Positions 56,399 through 64,000 of a stretch of 64,000 nt of DNA are shown one piece after another. The position numbers were made by a program, and so were the translations under genes. Numbering within the stretch: the stretch's first letter is position 1; each line of letters starts with the position of its first letter. Origin of the DNA: Streptacidiphilus rugosus AM-16 (GTDB lineage Bacteria > Actinomycetota > Actinomycetes > Streptomycetales > Streptomycetaceae); contig NZ_JQMJ01000001.1 in the NCBI RefSeq assembly GCF_000744655.1, positions 310,001 through 374,000 of the forward strand, given 5' to 3'. A model generated the notes under the pieces. It did no database searches. It was not told the origin of the DNA and saw nothing but the letters and a program-made list of their open reading frames with translations.

Positions 56399-57762
56399 CC
56401 GTCGTCGGCCGGGATCGGCGCGCGCGGCACGCGCAGTATGCGGGGTCGGTCCGGCCCGGCGGCGGGGCAGGACCGGCGCCGAAGGTGGTGCTCCACATCG
56501 GCGGCGAACACCCGCAGGGCGCTGGCGGCCAGCCGGGAGGCACCGTCGGGATGATGGCAGGAGCCCCGGCCCGCGAGCAGAGCGATGCGCTCTCCCAACC
56601 GGCCGAATTCCTGCGGGTCGCACCCGCCGACGGCCAGATCGGTGAAGTCCGCGGAGACGGCAGGCAGCCCGAACTGGCAGGGGCCGCACTGCTGGGCGCT
56701 GCTGCGCGCCAGGAAGTGCAGCACGGCCGCCGTCTCCCGAAGGCCGCAGGACGTAGACGGCAGCGCCACCAGAACGCCCGCGCCCGGCGACGCGCCCAGC
56801 GGCGCCAGGGCGTCCCTGGTGAAAGGGGTACGCGCGGCCAGATCCGCGGGCAGCCAGGTGCCGAAGTAACCGCCGACCAACACGGCCTGGACCGGGCCGG
56901 TGACTCCGCCGGCACGCGCGAACAGCTCGCCGATCGTGTCACCGCCCATCGCCTCGTAGACGCCGGGCATGGCCACCGCGCCACCGAGCGTGGTCAGCAG
57001 CGTGCCCGGCGCGTCGGGGCTCCCCGTGCCGCGGAACCAGTCCGGGCCGTAGCGCGCGATCAAGGCGATGTGGGCCAGGGTCTCCACATTGTCGACCAAC
57101 GTCGGGCGCCCGCCGACGCCCTTCTCGAACGGCCGCGGAGGCGTGGTCAAGGGCCGGGCCAGGCCTCCGTTGAGCCAGTTGACCAGGGCGGTCTCCTCGC
57201 TGGAGACGTAGTGGTGTGGCAACTCGTGGATCTGGACCGGCAGCGGGTCCAGCCCCCGCCCGGCGCGCTCAGCGACCGCGCGGCGCACCGCCCGTACGGC
57301 CTCGGACACCCCGCCGCGCGACCGGGACCGGGGAAGGCACAGGTGCGCGGCCGTCGCCCCGACGGCCTCAGCGGCCAGGGCAAGGCCGTCCAGCACGAGG
57401 TGGGGTGCCAGCCGCAGCAACGTCTTGTCCTTGGCGCTGGCCGGTTCGCTCTCCATGGCGTTGGCAACGACCACGGCCCGTCCGCGCCGCTCGGCCACCG
57501 CGCGCAGCTTGCGTCCCGTGGGGAAGCCCGCACCGCCACGTCCGGTCAGCCCAGCAGCCTCCACAGCGGTGACCACCGGCGCCGCCGTGCCCCGGCGCAC
57601 GCGCCCGGCCAGCGGAGCCGGTCCGTAGCGCGCGAGGTGCTGCTCCAGATCGGCGGGCCCGCCCGTGACGAGCCAGCCGGCCAGCAGCTGCGTCCTGTAC
57701 GGTCCGCTCCCGTCGCCGCGCAGCGTGGTGGTGGTGGCGGTGGTGCCGGCCGGCCCGCTCAC
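56389..57762 (-). CDS. NuoF/RnfC-like NADH-binding iron-sulfur flavoprotein
   Basis: 457 aa from GTG 57762, which overlaps the preceding gene by 4 bp (GTGA). It has the FMN/NAD site GLTGRGGAGFPTGRKLRAVA, ANAMESEPASAKDKTLL, LVDNVETLAHIALIARYG, an SLBB-like part (GDTIGELFARAGGVTGPVQA) and a C-terminal QQCGPCQFGLP cluster with further Cys in VGGCDPQEF and GRGSCHH. It would oxidise NAD(P)H and pass electrons to the ferredoxin or membrane protein. The frame continues upstream to 58491 but only as a shadow of the next gene. Confidence 0.88.
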   Translation of the reverse strand: MSGPAGTTATTTTLRGDGSGPYRTQLLAGWLVTGGPADLEQHLARYGPAPLAGRVRRGTAAPVVTAVEAAGLTGRGGAGFPTGRKLRAVAERRGRAVVVANAMESEPASAKDKTLLRLAPHLVLDGLALAAEAVGATAAHLCLPRSRSRGGVSEAVRAVRRAVAERAGRGLDPLPVQIHELPHHYVSSEETALVNWLNGGLARPLTTPPRPFEKGVGGRPTLVDNVETLAHIALIARYGPDWFRGTGSPDAPGTLLTTLGGAVAMPGVYEAMGGDTIGELFARAGGVTGPVQAVLVGGYFGTWLPADLAARTPFTRDALAPLGASPGAGVLVALPSTSCGLRETAAVLHFLARSSAQQCGPCQFGLPAVSADFTDLAVGGCDPQEFGRLGERIALLAGRGSCHHPDGASRLAASALRVFAADVEHHLRRRSCPAAGPDRPRILRVPRAPIPADDGWR

Positions 57763-58538
57763 TCGGTGCCCCCCTGCACGGTGCCCCCTTGCACGGTGCC
57801 CCCTTGCACGGTGCCGCTTTGCCCGGTGCTTTCCTGCCCAGCCTGCGGGCGCACACCGACCGCGGGAGCGCCGGCGCGATGCGACCAGCCCGCCTGCAGC
57901 GGGCCCGCCGCCACGAACAGCGACACCGCCACCGGGACCACCACCGTGGCGGCCACCAGCCCCAGCCGAACGACCACCGCGCCCGGCCCGGCGCGCGCGA
58001 TGCGCCACCAACAGGCGACGAGCACGACAGCAAGGCACACCGCATACAGACCCAGCTGCCAGCGCGTCCGGATGTCCGTCCCGGTGCCGGCGGCGTGCAG
58101 CAGCGCGACCGGCCAGGCCCCGTAGGCCAGCCAGTGCACCGCCTTCCAGCGGCGCCGCCCCAGCCGCAACCGGATCGCGCTGGTGGCCGCCACGGCCAGC
58201 AGCACATCGAAGGCGATCGTGCCCAGACCCAGCCACAGGGTCCGGTAACCGGCGCTGAAGGGCACCACCGCGATCAGCCAGCCCAGGTGGACGAAGGTGT
58301 CCGCGATCGCTGTCACGATGTGCACGGCCAGGAACACCAGCGTCAGCAACGACAGGTTGCGGTGGAGTGCGCCGATCTCGAAGCGGGTAACCGAGCGTGG
58401 TTCGTGACGTCCCGCCACGACCACTCCCAGCGCCACCACCGCGGTGAGCAGTACCAGCGCGACGGTTCCCGCGGCCCTCGTGGCGAACCACAGCGGGCTG
58501 GGCGCTGCTGACGCCAGAACGAGACGACCTGCTGTCAT
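57759..58538 (-). CDS. Ferric-reductase-like heme membrane protein
   Basis: 259 aa from ATG 58538. About six hydrophobic spans with His in positions typical of ferric-reductase-like domains: GALHRNLSLLTLVFLAVHIV, WKAVHWLAYGAWPVALLHAA. It would carry electrons through the membrane by b-type hemes. The C-terminus ends in repeats of GTVQG (15-bp direct repeats at about 57771-57820). The start overlaps the ApbE stop by 4 bp. Confidence 0.88.
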   Translation of the reverse strand: MTAGRLVLASAAPSPLWFATRAAGTVALVLLTAVVALGVVVAGRHEPRSVTRFEIGALHRNLSLLTLVFLAVHIVTAIADTFVHLGWLIAVVPFSAGYRTLWLGLGTIAFDVLLAVAATSAIRLRLGRRRWKAVHWLAYGAWPVALLHAAGTGTDIRTRWQLGLYAVCLAVVLVACWWRIARAGPGAVVVRLGLVAATVVVPVAVSLFVAAGPLQAGWSHRAGAPAVGVRPQAGQESTGQSGTVQGGTVQGGTVQGGTE

Positions 58539-59512
58539 GACACCCCGCCTTTCACGCCGTCCGTACCGGCCGCGCCCGCGTCGTCGGCGGGCCAGCCGCC
58601 GACCGTGTGCACCGTGCCGTCGAGTGCCACAAGGCGCGCCGGAAGCCCCACTTGGCCGAGCATGCCAAGGGCGTCGTGCCCCAGGACCACCGCAGCCGTG
58701 GCAGCGGTGTTGGCGTCGACACACGAGGCCGCGGCGACGCTGACGGTCCGCCAGCAAGGAGCCGGGTTGTCGCCGGTCCGCGGGTCCACGATGTGGTGCA
58801 TACGTCGTCCGGACCGATTCCAGGCCCGCACGGCCACGCCGGAGGTCGCCAGCGCCCCCGAGCGTACGGCCACGGTCGGCGCCCCTGGCGTGGGGCGGCG
58901 GTGGTCGTCCGAGAGAGCTACCCGCCAGCCCCCTGCCGGAGCCGGCCCCGCCGCCGCAAGATCGCCGCCCAGGTTCACCAGCACCCCGCAACCCATCGCA
59001 TCCGCCAGAGCCCCCGCGCAACGGTCGGCCGCCCAGGCCTTCGCCGTCGCGCCGAGATCGAGTCTCACCTCCGGCGGAACCCGCAGGCTCCGCTCGGCCG
59101 GATCCCAGGCCACCACGCCGATCCCCGGCGCGGCAGCGGGAACCACCGGGCCGATCCCTCCAAGCTCCTCAGGACGCAGGGCGGCGAAGCTCCGGTCGTA
59201 CCCCAGCCGGCGCACGGCCTGGCCCACCGTCGGATCGACCAGCCCGTGGCTGATCCGCGCGGCGTGCCAGGCGGCGTCGAGGGCGCCACCCAGTAGCGGG
59301 CTCACGACCACCGCACGTCCGTGACCGCTCTGTGCGCGCGAGAGCTCGGAGTCGGAGCGGAAACGACTGCACGCGGCATCGATCGCCGCCAGTTCACGGC
59401 GCAGTCTGCGCAGCGCGCCCGCCAACGCCCCAGGGACGGTGACCAGCAGTTGGGCCGTGGTCCCAAAAACCGGGAAGTCGGCCGTGGCGGGCATGTCGTG
59501 GAGGACGTTCAC
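58535..59512 (-). CDS. apbE: FAD:protein FMN transferase (ApbE family)
   Basis: 325 aa. ACSRFRSDSELSRAQSGHGR near the N-terminus, HGLVDPTVGQAVRRLGYDRS, VRLDLGATAKAWAADRCAGA, VNLGGDLAAAGPAP and the metal site HHIVDPRTGDNPAPCWRTVS; VDANTAATAAVVLG follows. It attaches FMN to Thr/Ser of partner electron carriers. No FMN-binding partner is visible in the window, so its target is unclear. It overlaps both neighbours by 4 bp. Confidence 0.93.
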   Translation of the reverse strand: MNVLHDMPATADFPVFGTTAQLLVTVPGALAGALRRLRRELAAIDAACSRFRSDSELSRAQSGHGRAVVVSPLLGGALDAAWHAARISHGLVDPTVGQAVRRLGYDRSFAALRPEELGGIGPVVPAAAPGIGVVAWDPAERSLRVPPEVRLDLGATAKAWAADRCAGALADAMGCGVLVNLGGDLAAAGPAPAGGWRVALSDDHRRPTPGAPTVAVRSGALATSGVAVRAWNRSGRRMHHIVDPRTGDNPAPCWRTVSVAAASCVDANTAATAAVVLGHDALGMLGQVGLPARLVALDGTVHTVGGWPADDAGAAGTDGVKGGVS

Positions 59513-60021
59513 GACCCACCGGTCCGGGTGTGGGAGGGCTGCGGGACCGGTGTGGACGCCACCGGGCTGGGAGCCGCGGTGGGGGGCCGGTAGGAACTCG
59601 CCCGAGGGCTAGGAGGGGTGGGCACCGTGCCACTGGTGGGCGCCGTCGTCGCGACTCCGCTGGTGCGGGAGGCGCCGGGGCGGCCCCGGAGGGCCGTGTG
59701 CGGTGACAGGGCCAGGGCCTGCCGCGTTGCTCCACCCGAAGGGCCAGGCGCGGGCGGTGAGGTGACACTCGGCGAGGTGACAGGTGGCGAGGCAGGGCCG
59801 GCCGACGGCACGGCGACGGCGGCCCGTACGGAAGCGGACTGCGCGGAAGCACCCGCCGAGCCGGGCTGCGCATGGGCATACGCGGCGGCCAGAGCCACCG
59901 ACGCGGGGACGGTGCTGATGGTGATCCAGGCGGTCGCCACGCCGACCCGTCGAAGTGACCGGTCCCGTTTCCGCCGTGCGACCCGCCTTACCGCCGATGT
60001 CCTGGCCCCTCTGCCCGACAC
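59509..60021 (-). CDS. Secreted or membrane-anchored Pro/Thr/Ser-rich protein, first gene of electron-transfer operon
   Basis: 170 aa from GTG 60021, behind AAAGGGAG. Arg-rich N-terminus, then one hydrophobic segment VATAWITISTVPASVALAAA, and a long low-complexity Ala/Pro/Ser/Thr tail to the end. I recognise no family. The stop overlaps the apbE start. Possibly a small anchor, or a flavinylated carrier with no recognisable motif. Confidence 0.65.
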   Translation of the reverse strand: MSGRGARTSAVRRVARRKRDRSLRRVGVATAWITISTVPASVALAAAYAHAQPGSAGASAQSASVRAAVAVPSAGPASPPVTSPSVTSPPAPGPSGGATRQALALSPHTALRGRPGASRTSGVATTAPTSGTVPTPPSPRASSYRPPTAAPSPVASTPVPQPSHTRTGGS

Positions 60022-60251
60022 TTCACTCCCTTTCCACGCGCGAGGTGGAACCCAGCCTGCACCGACACCGCCGTGAAGTGGCTGCGAAGAACGTGAAGAG
60101 AGACATAAGGCTGCCCGTACAGGCAGCAGCCCGAAGCAATCCTTCCCGCCCGGGTGCCTGTCCGGACCGGGGCTGCCACAGTGGGGCGACAACAATCGGG
60201 GCAGGCGGTTCTCCAGGCCGCGCGGACGGCCGATCCGGAGGAACTTGCCCC

Positions 60252-61394
60252 ATGTCGTCGTATCCCAGGCCTCGCACCGGCTCGTCATATCCCCAGGCCC
60301 GCACGGCAGCATCGTCCCGGCCGCAGCAGTACCTTGACGGCTACACCTCCATCGAACGAGCGATAAGCTGCCTCGCGCTGACACCGTTCATCGAGGGCGC
60401 CCAGCGCTATTCCCGCAGTGCGCAGATCGACTGCGTTCGCGAACCCGGACAGCCGGACCCCGACGACCCGCGCGTGCTGCGCCGCCACACCAACGCAGCC
60501 CACGACGTGACCCTTCTGGCCGGTGCTGGCTGGACCGCCGTGTACCGGCGCAACCTGCAGTCCGCGGCCACCACCCAGGCCGAGGTCGAGGTGACCGCCG
60601 AGACCCCCGCGACGGCGGAGCGGGTGGTAGCGGAGTTCATCGCCACCTACGCCAAGACCACCGAGGGGGACCCGGAAGTGGTCCCGATGGGCTTCTGGCA
60701 CCACCCGGGACAGGGCAAGGCGGTGCGCGTCGTGCGCGACACGCGGGTGCCCCCCTGGACGGAGATCCGCGAGAACTACCCGGCCGCCGCCCGCAGGCGC
60801 ATGGACACGTTGGCAGGGGTGGAGTCGCAGTCCATGAGCGGATCGATCGTGCTCATGCACGGGCCTCCCGGCACCGGCAAGACCACGGCGCTGCGCTCCC
60901 TGGCCCACTCCTGGAGGCAGTGGTGCACCTTCGAATACATCCTGGACCCGGAGAACCTCTTCGCCTCCCCGGGGTACTTGATGGACGCCGCCATCCCACA
61001 GAACCTCAAGGGCTCCCCGTGGCGGGCCCTGATCATGGAGGACTGTGACGAGCTGCTGCGCAGCGACGCCAAGCGCTCCCAGGGGCAGAACCTGGCCCGC
61101 CTGCTGAACCTCAGCGACGGGATCCTGGGTCAGGGCGGTCAGACGCTCCTCATCCTGACCACCAACGAGGACATGCACCGGCTCCACCCCGCCGTTACCC
61201 GCCCCGGCCGCTGCCTCGCCCAGATCGAGGTCGGGCAGCTGAGCCGGGAAGAGGTGCGCCAGTGGCGCAACGGTGCCGCCGCTGACCTCCCAGGGCCTGC
61301 CACGCTCGCCGAACTGTACGCCCACACAGCCGAGATGACGCGGCTCCTCAACCCTGCCACCCCGCTTGGCGACTTCACCGGCGCCTATCTTTGA
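60252..61394 (+). CDS. AAA ATPase with N-terminal DUF5925 domain
   Basis: 380 aa from ATG 60252, behind GGAGGAA. The N-terminal DUF5925 region (LTPFIEGAQRYSRSAQIDCV; WTAVYRRNLQSAATTQAEVE) is followed by an AAA core: Walker A GPPGTGKT (204-211), Walker B ALIMEDCDEL, sensor LILTTNEDMHRLHPAVTRPG with Arg finger. The family occurs across actinobacteria; substrates are unknown. It is divergent from the electron-transfer operon. It should not be taken as the eCIS ATPase. Confidence 0.9.
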   Translation: MSSYPRPRTGSSYPQARTAASSRPQQYLDGYTSIERAISCLALTPFIEGAQRYSRSAQIDCVREPGQPDPDDPRVLRRHTNAAHDVTLLAGAGWTAVYRRNLQSAATTQAEVEVTAETPATAERVVAEFIATYAKTTEGDPEVVPMGFWHHPGQGKAVRVVRDTRVPPWTEIRENYPAAARRRMDTLAGVESQSMSGSIVLMHGPPGTGKTTALRSLAHSWRQWCTFEYILDPENLFASPGYLMDAAIPQNLKGSPWRALIMEDCDELLRSDAKRSQGQNLARLLNLSDGILGQGGQTLLILTTNEDMHRLHPAVTRPGRCLAQIEVGQLSREEVRQWRNGAAADLPGPATLAELYAHTAEMTRLLNPATPLGDFTGAYL

Positions 61395-61594
61395 CAGGTC
61401 AACGCTGACAGTGGGTTCGACAAGCTGATCGCCAAGGCCGCGGACTACCAGGCCAGCATGCAAAGGGTCACGGCGGTGAAGGTTCTGCAGATGGACATCG
61501 GCGCGCGTGGCAGCAGAACCTCCAGAAGGCGAAGGCTGGGCTGGGCCAAGCACGTTCAGTTGATAACACTCACGGTTGCAAGATCGCCGTCCCC

Positions 61595-63282
61595 TTGGGG
61601 AAGCGTGACCACGAGGGTGGGGAATTACGGGGCCGGTGTCGGCGGTGTCTGCCATCGTGTCGCCGGTGTACTTCGCGGAGTTTCGAGGCACTTGTTCCTC
61701 ATCTGTCCGGTGTTGTGGTGGAGTTGGTCGAGCGATCGGCGGGTGGGATCACGGGGCACGCTCGTGTCCGTGCGGCCGATGCGCCGTGTTCGCGTTGTCG
61801 GAGCACCTCGGGGCGAGTGCACGGCCGCTACCTGCGACGCCTGTCGGATGCGGCGGTCAGCGGCACGCGGGTGGTCATCGAGCTGCTGGTACGCCGGTTC
61901 CGTTGCCTCAACGCCGCCTGTCCCGCGGTGACGTTCGCCGAGCAGGTCGCCGGGCTGACCAGCCCGCACGCCCGCTACACCCCGTTGATGCGCGGGACAC
62001 TCTCCTCGATCGCCCTGACGCTGGCGGGGCGAGCGGGCAGCCGGCTCGCCCATGCGCTGGGGACCCCGGCGGCAAAGGACACGCTGTTGCGCCTGCTCAG
62101 AGCGTTCCCGGAGGAGCCAGTCGGCCAGGTCCGGGTGCTCGGCGTCGACGATTTCGCCCTGCGGAAGGGCGACTCGTACGCCACGGTCCTGGTCGACCTG
62201 GAGCGTCGGCGGCCCGTCGACGTCCTGCCGGGACGCGACGCGGAGCCGCTGGCCGCCTGGCTCCTGGACCACCCCGAGGTGGAGATCATCTGCCGCGACC
62301 GGGCCGGAGCCTACGCGGAGGGCGCCCACAGCGGCGCACCGCAGGCGGTGCAGGTCGCCGATGCCTGGCACCTGTGGAAGAACGTCGGCGAGGCGGTCGA
62401 GAAGACCGTCGCCGCCCACTACACCTGTGTGCGCGCCGCGTACGAGAAGCCACCCGCCCCCGAAGCCGCCACCGCGCCCACCGGCGACGACAGTCCTCTC
62501 GTCGCGTCGATCGGAACGCTGGACGTCTGCGGCCGCGAGCGCCGCCTGGTGGTCCGCACCCGGGAACGGTTCACCCTGGTCCAGGACCTGCTGCGCGAGG
62601 GAGCTTCACTCGAGACGATCTGCCGGCAACTCCGACTGGACCGCTCGACCGTCCGCCGCTTCGCCCCCGCGACGAACATCGACGAGCTCCTGGTCAAGGC
62701 GGTGAACCGGTCCACGATCCTGGACGCTTACCGGCCCCATCTCCACCAGCGGTGGAACCAGGGCTGCCACGACACCGCCGAACTGCACCGGGAGATCACC
62801 GCTCTCGGCTTCTCCGGGAGCGTCCAGACCGTCCGCCGTTACCTGCGCAACCTCACGCCGTCAGCGCCAACCCAAGTGCCCGTACCCGCGCCCCGGCCCC
62901 GCCATGTCGTCCGATGGATCATGACCAACCCGGGCAATCTCACCGACGAGGACAGCCTCTCGCTGAAGAAGATCCGCGCCGGCTGTCCCGACTCGACGCG
63001 GCCACCAACCACGTCCGCGATTTCGCCGAGATGATGCGCGACCTGCGCGGCGACCAGCTGCCCCACTGGATGGACCGCGTCGAACACGATCCCCTGCCCG
63101 CGTTCCACTCCCTGGTCAACGGCCTGCGCCGGGACCAGGACGCCGTCGTCGCCGGACTGTCCAGCCCCTGGAGCTCGGGCCAGGTCGAGGGACAGAACAC
63201 GAGAGTGAAGCTCCTCAAGCGCGCCGGATACGGCCGCGCCAACTTCGACCTCCTACGCAAGCGCATCCTGCACCGGACCTGA
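61595..63282 (+). pseudogene. ISL3-family transposase, frameshifted
   Basis: Zinc-finger-like HTH region ([38 protein letters not shown]), then the DDE core [58 protein letters not shown]. The frame breaks at 62985-62987 (one C missing) and resumes [20 protein letters not shown] ... PWSSGQVEGQNTRVKLLKRA to 63282. A single indel from intact. 61395-61594 holds the upstream arm and no gene. Confidence 0.88.
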
Positions 63283-63419
63283 GCCCCGATCACAAGATCA
63301 GCGACAGAGCCGAATTACCTGCCGCGAAACCGGCTACTGCTGAGGAAAACGCTGACCGTTCACACCGGGTTCTGTATGACCGGGCCCCCGACCCGTGACG
63401 GCAGCCGCCGCAGCCGCAG

Positions 63420-63606
63420 GGCTGATTCAAAGTCCTGGTGATCTTGCGTCTGGGCTGGTCACGGGATGTTGAGGAGGTCGAGCGGGCGGGTGAAAGGCTC
63501 GTGGGAGACGTGGTGGAGGCCGGCGGCGATGCTGGCGTGGCCGTGGTCTCGGAGGGTGTGGATCGCGAGGTTGCGCAGGGTGACCATGTTCTCCGGGCCG
63601 TGGCCA
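63420..63606 (-). mobile_element. ISAs1 3'-end fragment
   Basis: It begins with the terminal repeat CAGGGCTGATTCAAAGTCCT and encodes the transposase C-terminus leftward (NMVTLRNLAIHTLRDHGHAS ... LDLLNIP). It matches 42751 onward. It joins directly to the truncated MFS gene. Confidence 0.85.
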
Positions 63607-64000
63607 GGCCGGCCGCGGCCTTGACTTGCCCGGGGTGGACCAGTTCGGCCAGGAATGCCTGTCGGCCGGGAGTGTGCACGGCCGTGACGAGTCCTGTGAG
63701 CAGGGCCAGGGTGTCGATCTGCCACACCCGTGTCCCGCCGCCGAGGGTGAGTGCCGCCAGGGCTGCCGCGAGGAGGGCCAAAAGTGTCTGCGTCCCCATC
63801 AGCAGCGTCCGCTTGGGGAGGCGGTCCGCGAGCGCGCCGCTCGGGAGGGCGATCAGCAGCAGCGGCAGGGACTGCGCCAGCACCGTGATCCCGACGGCCA
63901 GGGTGCTGCCGGTCAGGGTGAGGATCAGCCAGTTCTGGGCGACCAGTTGCATCCAGGTGCCGGTGTTGGACCGCAGCTGTCCGAGGAAGTAGCGGCGGTA
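63607..64000 (-). pseudogene. MFS transporter, truncated by ISAs1 fragment and by the window edge
   Basis: Reading leftward from the edge: RRYFLGQLRSNTGTWMQLVA, QNWLILTLTGSTLAVGITVL, LPSGALADRLPKRTLLMGTQ, GLVTAVHTPGRQAFLAELVH. This is the first third of an MFS permease of the EntS/DHA type. At 63606 it changes abruptly to ISAs1 sequence, so at least the last eight spans are lost. The start codon is outside the window. Confidence 0.85.

Noticed and set aside
58539-59021. Upstream extension of the ferric-reductase-like frame to 59021
   Set aside because: The added sequence is Gly/Arg-rich, overlaps ApbE and precedes a good ATG with a 4-bp overlap at 58538.
60252-61394. AAA ATPase considered as the missing eCIS ATPase (Pvc15-like)
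   Set aside because: Its N-terminus is of the DUF5925 type found broadly in actinobacteria, it is 45 kb away, and it sits beside an unrelated operon.

Overview
The window is high-GC actinobacterial DNA, most likely Streptomycetaceae. The evidence is strong GC3 bias, GTG/TTG starts, two SsgA-family sporulation proteins, an RsbW-like anti-sigma-type ATPase, a DUF5925 AAA ATPase and an extracellular-type contractile injection system (eCIS) of Streptomyces layout. Genus-level assignment is inference.

Region 1 (1-15588) is an eCIS cluster. A divergent DUF4255/Pvc16-like gene is cut by the window edge. Rightward from 511 come sheath, tube, a tail-assembly-like protein with a CxxC pair, a DUF6760 mini-protein, a large DUF4157 (HELMH) protein with a PASTA-like tail that is split by a one-base frameshift, two gp19-type tube-initiator-like proteins, a LysM baseplate protein, a VgrG/gp5-type spike, gp25, baseplate J/gp6 and tail protein I. 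The last gene encodes a membrane protein with two zinc ribbons, a long Pro-Gly-Met repeat, an acidic run and a C-terminal beta domain; it resembles the membrane-attachment factor type reported for Streptomyces CIS. An IS5-family relic abuts its stop codon. No AAA ATPase of the Pvc15 type, tape measure, PAAR tip or fibre is visible inside the window.

Region 2 (16.5-24 kb) is ordinary chromosome: a leaderless MarR gene, an SsgA operon, an anti-sigma-like ATPase, a thioredoxin-fold lipoprotein, a two-component system with a divergent membrane protein, and a small hypothetical.

Region 3 (24-54.4 kb) is a transposon graveyard with conserved islands. Insertion sequences of the IS5, ISAs1, IS110, IS1380, IS4, IS3 and IS701 groups, plus serine-recombinase debris, are nested in one another; target duplications allow the order to be read for one nest. 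Between them lie normal genes at 30.8-37.4 kb (lytic transglycosylase, COG1470-like membrane protein, CcdA, TlpA, MarR, LOG-family hydrolase) and three visibly AT-richer islands: 24185-25174, 45075-46943 and 50525-52885. Two of these islands have the same plan: a small (about 110 aa) TPR-like protein immediately followed by a large protein. The two small proteins are recognisably homologous to each other. Two of the large proteins share an N-terminal domain (MVY...H...TFVP.G) with later H-x-C-x-G and CR motifs, resembling 'putative adhesin (Stv)' proteins. The third large protein is a helical protein with a glycine-rich hydrophobic hairpin, like a pore-former. This gene family is the best candidate for an undescribed system here.

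Region 4 (54.8-64 kb) returns to chromosome: a small hypothetical, a second SsgA-family gene, a leftward five-gene electron-transfer operon (Pro/Thr-rich membrane protein, ApbE, ferric-reductase-like membrane protein, NuoF-like protein, ferredoxin), a DUF5925 AAA ATPase, a frameshifted ISL3 transposase, and an MFS gene truncated by an ISAs1 end and cut by the window edge.
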